DNA of 32,687 nt. Origin: an uncultured Verrucomicrobiales bacterium. Its GTDB lineage: Bacteria > Verrucomicrobiota > Verrucomicrobiia > Verrucomicrobiales > Akkermansiaceae. Position 1 is the first letter of the stretch. Each line of letters starts with the position of its first letter. Of this stretch, positions 15,936 through 23,634 are shown piece after piece. The notes beneath the pieces are model-generated. The model was given only the letters and a program-made list of their open reading frames with translations, ran no database searches and had not been told where the DNA came from. The translations under genes and the position numbers were made by a program. Where the stretch lies: the NCBI GenBank assembly GCA_937893015.1, contig CALBJX010000060.1, positions 1 through 32,687 on the forward strand. Direction: 5' to 3'.

Positions 15936-16714
15936 CGGCGGCGGTTGCTGCGGCTCAGGATGATGAGGGCGTAATAGGCCACATTGGCGAGGGCGGAGAG
16001 GGCGGCGGCGACATAGGTCATAGCGGCCCAGCGCAGGGCGGAGCGGGCTTGGCCGTGCATGGCGGCGCTGCCGTAGTCGCTGCGCTCCAACCACACCAGT
16101 GCGCGGCGGGAGGCATCGAACTCCACGGGCAGGGTGACAAGGGCAAACAGCGCCGCCGAGGCAAAAAGCGCCAGCCCGATCCACGCCACAGTGGGCTCCC
16201 CGCTCGCCGCCAGCAGGACAATGCCCGCCATGAGCACCCACTGCCCGATGGTGGCGCCGAAGTTCGCCATGGGCACCATGGCGGAGCGCAGCCCCATCCA
16301 CGGGTAAGCCGCGGCATGCTGCACGGCATGACCGCATTCATGTGCCGCTACCGCCATAGCGGCCACGGAGGCATTGTGGTACACGGCTTCGCTGAGGTTC
16401 ACCGTGCGGTCAAGCGGGTTGTAATGGTCGGTGAGTTTGCCTTTGACGCAAGTGATGCGCACATCGGAAAGCCCGTGGGAGGCAAGCATCCGCGCGGCCG
16501 TTTCTGCGCCGGAAAGCGGGGCGCGGGTGGCGGAATATTTTTTAACGGCGCTCTCCATCTTCATGTGCACGAAGAAGGACAACAGCGCACAGGCAGCGAT
16601 GAGCAGGTAGCCGAGCATGATGCTGCCGCCGCCGTCATAAGCGGCTTCGCGATAGCCGCTGTAATAGCCGGTATCGTAGCCGTATTGCGCGAGGATGAGG
16701 AAAAGGGAAGTCAT
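15932..16714 (-). CDS. membrane zinc metallopeptidase, YugP-like
   Basis: The 260-residue protein matches the YugP-type neutral zinc metallopeptidases (PF04298). The zinc motif HECGH gives His125, Glu126 and His129, and a downstream Glu198 in VEFDAS is the likely third ligand. Hydrophobic segments lie near 31-50, 150-170, 175-196 and 230-252, so it is an inner-membrane enzyme. The N-terminal tail is unusually rich in Tyr and Gly (YGYDTGYYSGY). Substrates of this family are poorly known. It heads a two-gene unit with the HU-like gene, which overlaps its stop. A possible promoter lies only 5 nt before the ATG. Confidence 0.88.
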   Translation of the reverse strand: MTSLFLILAQYGYDTGYYSGYREAAYDGGGSIMLGYLLIAACALLSFFVHMKMESAVKKYSATRAPLSGAETAARMLASHGLSDVRITCVKGKLTDHYNPLDRTVNLSEAVYHNASVAAMAVAAHECGHAVQHAAAYPWMGLRSAMVPMANFGATIGQWVLMAGIVLLAASGEPTVAWIGLALFASAALFALVTLPVEFDASRRALVWLERSDYGSAAMHGQARSALRWAAMTYVAAALSALANVAYYALIILSRSNRRR

Positions 16715-16719
16715 GGAAA

Positions 16720-16747
16720 GGGATATCTATCATTTAGAGGCCGACAA
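16720..16747 (-). promoter_or_regulatory. possible promoter of the zinc peptidase-HU unit
   Basis: On the minus strand, TTGTCG (16742-16747), 16-nt spacer, TATCCC (16720-16725), 5 nt before the ATG. The -10 is poor, so this is a tentative call that fits the spacing seen at other genes. The rest of 16715-16890 shows no convincing gene. Confidence 0.35.
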
Positions 16748-16890
16748 GGCGGCATTTGTTCAACAATACCTGTCGGCAGTACCGGAGGGCATCGCTGAGG
16801 CGCCGGCAAGGGGATTCGCCTATGGGACAGAGAAGGTGTCGGATATGTGTTACTCGTTCCTTCGGGGTGCGGGGAGCGGGGAGAGGTTCC

Positions 16891-18492
16891 TCACTCCGTT
16901 TTGAACCTGACGCTCCCCCCGTCCGCACGGCTGTAGATGAGAATGGCATCCCCCAGCGGTATCTCGGCTGCCTGCGTATAGACCTGACCGCCGACGGAGA
17001 ACTCCTGTACGCCCGTGAAAAGGGTGCCGTCCGCCGAGCCGCCGCCAAGGTGGCTATCGGTGGCGAGTTCCAGCTTCACCACGCGGAGAGGCGCCCCCGG
17101 CAGACGGAGGGTGCTGCCCGACTCCATGCAGAGCGCCGCCACATTTCCACCCTCGGGGACCTGAGCGAGGGAGAGGGCGCACCCCGCGCCCAGTTTCCAT
17201 GTCTGGTCCGCCGTGATGCGCAAGGCCGTCTGCAGGGAGAGATGGCCGTGTTGCAGCTCGATACCGCCGGCACCGAGGCTGAGCACGGGGGATTTGCCCG
17301 CGGCGGCAGCAATCGTAATCGTCGCGTTGCGGATGCCCGTGGTATCATCCTCGGAATAGGGGTCTTCGATGCGGATGCCGTACATGTCCATATCCGCCGC
17401 GAGCAGCTCCGTGCCCTGTGCGCTGTTCTTCATGTTGGCGGAGGAGATATCCCACACGCGGATGCGCTCGCGGACGGGGAGTTTGTTCAGCTTTTTGCTC
17501 GGCAACTGCAACCACCAGGCTTCTGCATCGTTCAGGTAAATCGGCGTGCCCGGGGTCTTGCCCTCGTACTCCTGCCCGCGGACGAGGATGCGCGTATCCA
17601 GATTCTCCGCCAAACGCGTCATCTGGTAGGCAAAGCGGGCACCGATGGTGAGCTGAGAAACGCCGTCATAATGCACGCCGAGAGCGTCTCCCGCGGTGAT
17701 TTTGTCCAAGTCCCGCGTCACGACAAAACCGCGGTGTGCGGCGTCTGCCTTGGCCATGCCGCGCATGGTCGCTGCCGTAGCATTCACGGTGGCGTTGTTC
17801 TGTGATCCCCATGTTGCGCACTCGCCGACCACCGCTTTTTTCAGCCCCGCATGAACCTTGCGCCCCTTGATGGGTTTGGCGGCTACATCTTTGCGCAAAT
17901 CCTCCCAAAAGCTCAGGAAGCGCGTATCTGCGCCTTCCGCCGTGCGGTTGGATTCCCCCTGCAAATACAGCACCCCTTCCAACACCACCTTGTCGTACTT
18001 CTTGTCCAGATGTTCCAAGGCCGTGCGAACGGAGTTGAGCAGCAAGCCGTAGAGAGACTGCCCCTTTGCCCACTGTTCATTGCCGCCGCCGTCGCGCGAG
18101 CACTTGATGATGGCGATATCCTCCGCCTTCGCTCCCGCAAGCCGGCGCATCATGTAGGCAAAGCCGAACTCGGGGCCCATGCATTTTGCACCATAGGCGG
18201 GCAACTGCGGGGCCACGACTTCCCACTGCTTGCCCTCATCCGGCACCACGAGATTTTTGGAGGCCTCATTCGCGCTCACGCTGCCGCTCATGTTGCCGTT
18301 CCACATCAGCACCGGCTTGCCCCCTTGCTCCGTAGAATATTCTCGCAGCAGCTCATCGGGCAAAGGATCACCTTTCACCGCTCCCAACGAGTTGGACTGC
18401 CCCGTCAGGATATACACACGCAGAGTCTTTGCCGTCAGCGGAGACAGCACACACGCACACAGCGCAAAAGAAATAAGCCACGCAAATCGCAT
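16891..18492 (-). CDS. exported SASA-family carbohydrate esterase with beta-repeat C-terminus
   Basis: The 533-residue product has a signal peptide (to about LTAK) and a SASA (sialate O-acetylesterase-like) SGNH domain over residues 24-295. Landmarks are LTGQSNSLG with Ser33, GPEFGFAYMM, GVLYLQGESN, and the final block GVHYDGVSQLTIGARFAYQM with His274. The remaining ~235 residues include stretches such as ATITIAAAAGKSPVLSLGAGGIEL, resembling beta-strand repeats of exported passenger-like proteins. Family members remove O-acetyl groups from sialic acids or plant glycans; sialic acid of mucin is the natural guess here but is inference. The start is set by the signal peptide; a longer in-frame start ten codons upstream would spoil it. 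No good promoter was found, only a TATGAA box at 18508-18513 with no matching -35. It follows the terminator of the pilus-like locus. Confidence 0.8.
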   Translation of the reverse strand: MRFAWLISFALCACVLSPLTAKTLRVYILTGQSNSLGAVKGDPLPDELLREYSTEQGGKPVLMWNGNMSGSVSANEASKNLVVPDEGKQWEVVAPQLPAYGAKCMGPEFGFAYMMRRLAGAKAEDIAIIKCSRDGGGNEQWAKGQSLYGLLLNSVRTALEHLDKKYDKVVLEGVLYLQGESNRTAEGADTRFLSFWEDLRKDVAAKPIKGRKVHAGLKKAVVGECATWGSQNNATVNATAATMRGMAKADAAHRGFVVTRDLDKITAGDALGVHYDGVSQLTIGARFAYQMTRLAENLDTRILVRGQEYEGKTPGTPIYLNDAEAWWLQLPSKKLNKLPVRERIRVWDISSANMKNSAQGTELLAADMDMYGIRIEDPYSEDDTTGIRNATITIAAAAGKSPVLSLGAGGIELQHGHLSLQTALRITADQTWKLGAGCALSLAQVPEGGNVAALCMESGSTLRLPGAPLRVVKLELATDSHLGGGSADGTLFTGVQEFSVGGQVYTQAAEIPLGDAILIYSRADGGSVRFKTE

Positions 18493-18571
18493 ACTACTCA
18501 AAGTTGGTTCATACGGCGCCACAGGCGCACGAATTTCACCAATTGTAATTTGAAATTTGTCATTTGTAAAT

Positions 18572-18605
18572 AAAAAAAGCCCGCCCTACCTTGCGGCAGG
18601 GCGGG
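18572..18605 (-). terminator. intrinsic terminator of the pilus-like locus
   Basis: On the minus strand, an 11-bp stem with one G-T pair (18595-18605 with 18580-18590) is closed by a GCAA tetraloop and followed by G, then C, then seven T. It lies about 30 nt after the secretin stop. Confidence 0.9.
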
Positions 18606-18635
18606 TAAGAATTACCATTTGAACCGGGGAGTGAA

Positions 18636-21419
18636 TCAGGGATTCACAAGACCATCGTCGGGGAAGAGGCCGGGAGCGGAAGTACCCGCGGAGGAAGCCT
18701 CGGAACCGCGACCGGTGTCACGCTTGCGCATGGGCTTGCCGAAGGGGTCAATCACGTCCGCCGTGACGAAAATCATGAGGTTCTTGCGAACATGAGATTC
18801 GGCTTCGGAGCGGAACAGACGGCCGACGAGGGGCAGGTCACCGAAGACGGGCACCTTATCCTCAACCTTCTGCACTTCGTCCTCAATCAAACCACCGATG
18901 GCGATGGTGTGACCATCGTACACGCAGGGGTTGGAGTTGATGTAACGGCGGCTGAAGATGGGCATGTCGATGCGGTTCTCGGTCAGCTCAACGTGCTCGA
19001 TGCTGGTGGAGTTGGCAACAGCGGCGGTGATGGGCGAACCGTAGTTCACGAAGCCTTCGAAGTCGACCACGCGGATCTCGAAGCGCTTGAAGCGCACGAT
19101 ATCGCCGTCGGAGTCCTTGAGGGGCTCAATCTGGAAGCGCATCATGATACCGACTTCTTCCACAGCCCATTCGGAGGGGTTGGCGGGAGCCGCCACGGGC
19201 ATGGAGCCGGAGTAGCCGTTGTTGTTGTTATTGTTGTTATTGTTGTTGCCGGAGGAGTTGCTCGTGATCTGAGGCTCATCGTAGGCAATCGGGTAGACGA
19301 AGCGGCGAACCACCTCAATCTTGGCGCAACCCTGCTCGTCGTTCTGGTCGGAAGCCAGAGGATCGGGAGCGGGAGCGTACTCCATCTGCTCATCACCGCT
19401 GATAACGAGGCTCGGGGCAGACATCACATCCACGCCCTTCTTCTGGGAGAGGCCGCGCATGATCATCTGGAAGGAGCCGGAGTCATAGATGCCGGAGAGG
19501 GAGAGGATGCCGGGAGCGGTGCTGCTGGTGGCGGAGGCGGCGGCAGAACCCGAGGAAATCAGGTTGTTGATGGCGCTGGTGTTGATGGCGCCGCTGCCGG
19601 TGCGAAGACCGCCGGTCATCAGACCATTGGAGATGACATCCTTGGAGGTCAGGCCCTGAGACACGGGCCAGGAGCCGCTGTTGTGGTGATTGTTGGTGTA
19701 ACCGGAACCACCCTTGGACACGAAGTCGGCCACGGTGCGGTTGGTGGAGGCGTTCTGGCCGTTCACACCGCCGAGGAAGGCGGTACCCGCATCGTTGATG
19801 GAGAAGGGATTGACAACCCAGTCGAAGCTGAGTTCTTCGTCGTTCTGCTGAGAGATTTCGACGAACTTGGCGCTCACCTTGACCATCTTGGGCATGTCCT
19901 GACGGAACTTGTTGATGGCTTCCTCCACAGTGTCGAGTTCGTCATCCGTGTTGTACACGGTGAGAACGCCCGTGGTGCGGGAGTACTGAGCCGTAGCACC
20001 CTGCGGGAAGGAGACGCCCATGTCGATAAGGGAGGCCTTGGCGTCAATCTTCTTTGCCTTGTGCTTGGAGCCGGAGGAGAAATCGGAATCCTCATCCTCG
20101 TCTTCGTCGGCGCTGTCGTTGCCCGTGAAGAAGGAGGGACGCACCGTCCACTGGCGGCGGGTCATGCGCTGAGAAGCGGCACCCTTCTGGTAGATGACCA
20201 CGGCGTTGTCTTCCACGCGCATCTCGCAACCCGTGAGGCTGCACATAGAGCGGAGGAGGTCAGCGGCGGAGATGTCCTGGAGCTTGAGGGAGGGGATGAT
20301 GGCGGGAGCGATGGTCTGCTGCACAGCCACGGGAGCCGCGGCGGGAGCGGAATCTTCCTCCTCATCCTCATCTTCATCATCATCATCGGAGGAAGCGGCG
20401 GGGGCGGGAGCAGCCACGGGGGCGGCAGCGGCCTGAGCCTTCTCGTAGATGAAGTTGATCTGCATACCGGACTTGCGGGCCTCGGCACGGAGGAAGTCCA
20501 GAGCGTCCTCCATGGGGGTTTCCTCGAAGTTGACGGCGGAGATGCGGAGAGCGTTCAGGTTCTCGCTGTTGCGGAGCACGCCTTCGGAGACCTGAGCGGT
20601 CGTAGCGCCGCCGAGCTCAATTTCAGGAAGATCCTGAGGAAGCTGTTCCTCCCACAGAGCGTCCACCTCAGCGAGGGCCTTGGCGCGGTAGGAGTCGTGA
20701 GCGGCGGTGTAATAGGCGGAGCGGCGCTTGCTGACCGCTTCCTGACCGCGGCGGGCGGCCGTGTTGTAGGGGTCGATGGCAATCACACGATTGAACTCGG
20801 CGTAGGCCGCATCGTAGTTGCCGAGGTCAAGGTAACCATAGGCCAGCGTGAGCAGGCGGTTCACCTCTTCCACGTTCTTCACGTGCTCGGGAGTCAGAGC
20901 GGGGTTGTTGCGAATCGGGTCGCGGAGCAGGGAAAGCTCCTTGCGGGCACGGGCATTGTTCGGGTCGCGGCTGAGGACATCGAGCAGAAGCTGTTCGGCG
21001 TCGTCGTAGCGGCCGATGCGGGAGTACTCGATGGCGACGGCGATGGAGGCATCACCGATGCTCTTGACGATGAATTCCTGCATCTTCTGGGTCGCGGGAG
21101 CCTTGGGGATGGCATTCCAGGCGGCCTGATACTTGTCGAGAGCGTCCTTGTACTTCTTCTCGGAGTAGGCGGTGCGGCCTTCCTGCAGAAGCTGCATGGC
21201 TTCAGCGCTCTTGGCCTGACGGCGAGCCGTTTCACGAGCATTGATGCTGTCCTGCTGTTCGGAGCCCGCGTACACGGCGGCGGGACCGACCTGACTGGTA
21301 CCGGCAGCGGTCGACGTGCTCAGATAACCCGCCGTAGCAGCCGATGCGAAGGGGCAACCGGCGGCGAGGGTCATGAGAATCATCGCTCGCTTGGAGTGGG
21401 TGAGAGGTGCGTGGTTCAT
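18636..21419 (-). CDS. PilQ-like secretin with N-terminal TPR region (Amuc_1098 homolog)
   Basis: The 927-residue product forms the likely outer-membrane ring of the locus. It has a signal peptide (to about FASA), a Gln/Ala-rich TPR-like region (about 60-260), and an STN-like segment with an acidic low-complexity insert (about 343-357, runs of Asp and Glu). A short secretin N-domain follows, then the C-terminal secretin domain. Diagnostic end motifs are VYDGHTIAIGGLIEDE and VPVFGDLPLVGRLFRS, followed by LMIFVTADVIDP. A run of ten Asn near residues 723-733 lies in the secretin domain. Its order after an Amuc_1099-like gene matches A. muciniphila. A 105-nt AT-rich gap separates it from the preceding gene, so it may have additional regulation. 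The secretin assignment is firm; the substrate of the ring is unknown. Confidence 0.92.
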   Translation of the reverse strand: MNHAPLTHSKRAMILMTLAAGCPFASAATAGYLSTSTAAGTSQVGPAAVYAGSEQQDSINARETARRQAKSAEAMQLLQEGRTAYSEKKYKDALDKYQAAWNAIPKAPATQKMQEFIVKSIGDASIAVAIEYSRIGRYDDAEQLLLDVLSRDPNNARARKELSLLRDPIRNNPALTPEHVKNVEEVNRLLTLAYGYLDLGNYDAAYAEFNRVIAIDPYNTAARRGQEAVSKRRSAYYTAAHDSYRAKALAEVDALWEEQLPQDLPEIELGGATTAQVSEGVLRNSENLNALRISAVNFEETPMEDALDFLRAEARKSGMQINFIYEKAQAAAAPVAAPAPAASSDDDDEDEDEEEDSAPAAAPVAVQQTIAPAIIPSLKLQDISAADLLRSMCSLTGCEMRVEDNAVVIYQKGAASQRMTRRQWTVRPSFFTGNDSADEDEDEDSDFSSGSKHKAKKIDAKASLIDMGVSFPQGATAQYSRTTGVLTVYNTDDELDTVEEAINKFRQDMPKMVKVSAKFVEISQQNDEELSFDWVVNPFSINDAGTAFLGGVNGQNASTNRTVADFVSKGGSGYTNNHHNSGSWPVSQGLTSKDVISNGLMTGGLRTGSGAINTSAINNLISSGSAAASATSSTAPGILSLSGIYDSGSFQMIMRGLSQKKGVDVMSAPSLVISGDEQMEYAPAPDPLASDQNDEQGCAKIEVVRRFVYPIAYDEPQITSNSSGNNNNNNNNNNGYSGSMPVAAPANPSEWAVEEVGIMMRFQIEPLKDSDGDIVRFKRFEIRVVDFEGFVNYGSPITAAVANSTSIEHVELTENRIDMPIFSRRYINSNPCVYDGHTIAIGGLIEDEVQKVEDKVPVFGDLPLVGRLFRSEAESHVRKNLMIFVTADVIDPFGKPMRKRDTGRGSEASSAGTSAPGLFPDDGLVNP

Positions 21420-21452
21420 GGTAATGTCTAATTTATGGCAGATTTTTCGGTG

Positions 21453-21469
21453 ATTGTAAAGTCTACAAT
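21453..21469. promoter_or_regulatory. small palindrome in the gap before the secretin gene
   Basis: ATTGTA (21453-21458) and TACAAT (21464-21469) are perfect inverted repeats with a 5-nt loop, 34 nt upstream of the secretin ATG. The minus-strand side has no T-run, so an operator or mRNA hairpin is as likely as a terminator. Confidence 0.35.
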
Positions 21470-21524
21470 TGAGTTTTTTGGGGTGAAAAGCAGATTTTTT
21501 TGAAGATTTTTTTGTTTTTGAGCA

Positions 21525-22664
21525 TTATTTGGCAGGTGCGGCGTTATTATTGCCCGCCTTGGGGACATTAACAGGGCTTTCCATACCATCGACAAGGATG
21601 TTGACGCTGCCGGCTTTATCCGTGGACTCCAGCTTGGCATTCATGGGCTTGCCGTCGCTGTAACCGCCGGGGATGACGAACGAGCCTTTCTCCTGACACT
21701 TAACGGTTTTGCCCTTCTGGCTGCCCGCCGTGGTGCGCAGGGTGATGGTCTTGTCCTTAATCTGACGGCCGCGCACGTCATCGGGCTTGGCAGCCTTGGC
21801 GATGCGGGGCGTGCCGGGCACGACTTCGAACTGCTGGGCATCGGGGTCAGCCGTTTCGTTGTCCTTCACCACGATGACGGGCAGCTCGGTCTTGTTGCCG
21901 CCGAGGTCCGTGCGGGTCACCTTGGAGAATTTCACGAAGGTGAAGCGGTTGTCGCCGTCCTTGAGGCCGAAGTTCTGGCCGGGCTTGACCGTCTTCTTGA
22001 AGGAGGGCTGCACATCGCCTTCTTTCGCAAAGATGCGGATTTCGGCTTCCGTGGGATTGGTTTCGTACTGCAGGGAGCCGGAAACAGAGATAACGGCGGA
22101 AGCCTCGCTGATACCGACGACTTCCAGCTTGGGCGCTTCGTTCACGCGCACAAGGGCGGGATAGCTCTTGGCATCGGCGGGAGAAGTCTTGGCGAGGAAC
22201 TCCTCACCATTGGAGAAGCCGTCGTTGTCGCTGTCCAGCGTCAGGCCGTCAGCACGGCCCAGGGCATCCGCAATACCATTGGTGATGAACCAGGTATTGG
22301 GCACATCGCCGTGGATGTTCTGCGCCTTGGGGTCGTAGATGTCGATGATGGTGTTCTTCTGCTGAGCGTCGGAGGTAATCTGCCAGAGCTCGGTGGAGAA
22401 GAAGAGGGGAGCGAGGCGGGGCTTGCCGTTGATGAAGGCACCCTCGGGAGCGGCGTGCGTGATGGTGCGGTCGCTCTTGAGGTCGGCCTGCACCTTCTCT
22501 GCCTGGGCGGTCAGGGAGCCGTCGCGCTTGGCGGAGGCCACGGAGGTCTCCGGCACGGTGACCTTGGAGGTCATCATGGTGTAGGCGCCGAAACCGGCCG
22601 CTGCGATGCCGAGCACGGCACCGATGATGAGAGCGTTTCTTCCGGGATTGGATTGATCAGCCAT
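21525..22664 (-). CDS. Amuc_1099-like envelope protein of the pilus-like locus
   Basis: The 379-residue product has one N-terminal membrane helix (about 10-32) and a large periplasmic part. LTLDSDNDGFSNGEEF (about 141-156) is a clear DxDxDG calcium-binding loop of the thrombospondin-3/EF-hand-like type, often found in exported proteins. Beta-rich segments follow, and the tail is Asn/Ala-rich (GNNNAAPAK). No enzymatic motif is visible. Its place between the Amuc_1100 homolog (25 nt upstream) and the secretin matches A. muciniphila, where the equivalent gene is part of the same cluster. By position it could be the PilP-like link between inner-membrane parts and the secretin, but no PilP signature was recognised. 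Confidence 0.75.
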   Translation of the reverse strand: MADQSNPGRNALIIGAVLGIAAAGFGAYTMMTSKVTVPETSVASAKRDGSLTAQAEKVQADLKSDRTITHAAPEGAFINGKPRLAPLFFSTELWQITSDAQQKNTIIDIYDPKAQNIHGDVPNTWFITNGIADALGRADGLTLDSDNDGFSNGEEFLAKTSPADAKSYPALVRVNEAPKLEVVGISEASAVISVSGSLQYETNPTEAEIRIFAKEGDVQPSFKKTVKPGQNFGLKDGDNRFTFVKFSKVTRTDLGGNKTELPVIVVKDNETADPDAQQFEVVPGTPRIAKAAKPDDVRGRQIKDKTITLRTTAGSQKGKTVKCQEKGSFVIPGGYSDGKPMNAKLESTDKAGSVNILVDGMESPVNVPKAGNNNAAPAK

Positions 22665-22689
22665 ATCGGGAGATGGTTAGAGGTAAAAC

Positions 22690-23601
22690 TTACTTATTCT
22701 TGGCGGGGTTGAAGTAGAGCACCTGCAGGGTGAGGTGCACGCGGGCCTTTTCATCGTCGGCACCGGTCTTGCGCACGGCCACGACGCGGGCTTCCGCCTC
22801 TGCGGGAGCGGCGGCGGCATCGCCGAGGTTTTCACCCTCAGGCGCAGCAGCGGGGGCGACATAGGCGTCGATACCGGGCAGGTTCTCGTTGCCCTTCACG
22901 GCGATACCCGTGATGGTGAGCAGGAAATCCTTGTCGGCCACGATGCTGTTGATGACCTGCGGGATGGTGTCGCGATTCGCTTCAAAAGCGACCTCGAAGC
23001 GCAGGGGGAAGTAGGGAACGGCCTTACGCCCGCCCTTGGCGGCTTCCGCGGCCTCCGCAGGCAGCGGGGCGCAGTAAATCTTGTCCAGCACGGGAGCTCC
23101 GGCGTTGATGATAGCCTCCGACACGCGCTCCACGGCCTTCATCTGGAAGCTGCGGAAGGGGACATCGTCCTCCACGGGGGCGGCGTTCTTGAACGCGGCG
23201 AGACCGAGGTCCGCTGCGGGGGAGGAAACGAGCGTCCCCTTCTCCTTGGCGAGCGTCTCAATCTTGGCGATGGAGGTGCGGAGGTTGTTCTGGAAGTCCT
23301 GTGCGGAAATCTTCTTGCCGTCGCCGTAGCAGAAGGCGGCGTAGTGGGCGAGCTCGGCCTGCAGGTCCTTGTTCACCTGCGTCACCTTGTCGAAGGCGGC
23401 CTTGATTTCCTTGCGGGTGGCGGCGGTGGGGGGCACCTCGGCTTCGCTGTAGGCCTCAAAACGATCGTTGATGGCCTTCAGCTCCTTTTCGTTGGAGGCA
23501 TACTGCTGCGTCTGGTCGTAGCCGTAGTACATGATGCCGCCGAAAGCAACGGCAAACAGGGCGCTCAGACCGATGACACGCTTGTTTTCACTGATGTTCA
23601 T
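22690..23601 (-). CDS. Amuc_1100 homolog, PilO-like envelope protein
   Basis: The 303-residue product has an N-terminal membrane helix (about 9-27), a helical/coiled region (about 30-90), and alpha/beta repeats typical of PilO-like proteins. A segment around residues 200-240 (FEVAFEANRDTIPQVINSI, then DFLLTITGI) lines up with the matching part of Amuc_1100 as recalled, including the block of small residue, Asn/Asp, Arg and strand. Amuc_1100 is the A. muciniphila surface protein that signals through TLR2. Overall identity looks modest, so immune activity cannot be assumed. The tail before the last strand is Ala/Pro/Glu-rich. The gene lies between the PilM-like and Amuc_1099-like genes with short gaps (33 and 25 nt), so co-transcription is very likely. 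The ATG has no Shine-Dalgarno sequence. Confidence 0.82.
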   Translation of the reverse strand: MNISENKRVIGLSALFAVAFGGIMYYGYDQTQQYASNEKELKAINDRFEAYSEAEVPPTAATRKEIKAAFDKVTQVNKDLQAELAHYAAFCYGDGKKISAQDFQNNLRTSIAKIETLAKEKGTLVSSPAADLGLAAFKNAAPVEDDVPFRSFQMKAVERVSEAIINAGAPVLDKIYCAPLPAEAAEAAKGGRKAVPYFPLRFEVAFEANRDTIPQVINSIVADKDFLLTITGIAVKGNENLPGIDAYVAPAAAPEGENLGDAAAAPAEAEARVVAVRKTGADDEKARVHLTLQVLYFNPAKNK

Positions 23602-23634
23602 GGGAAAAGTCTTTCTGTTACTGTGGTTGAAAGG

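Noticed and set aside
16695..16904. Small plus-strand frame over the zinc peptidase start
   Set aside because: It overlaps the peptidase and SASA gene ends, has no recognisable motif, and no promoter was seen for it.
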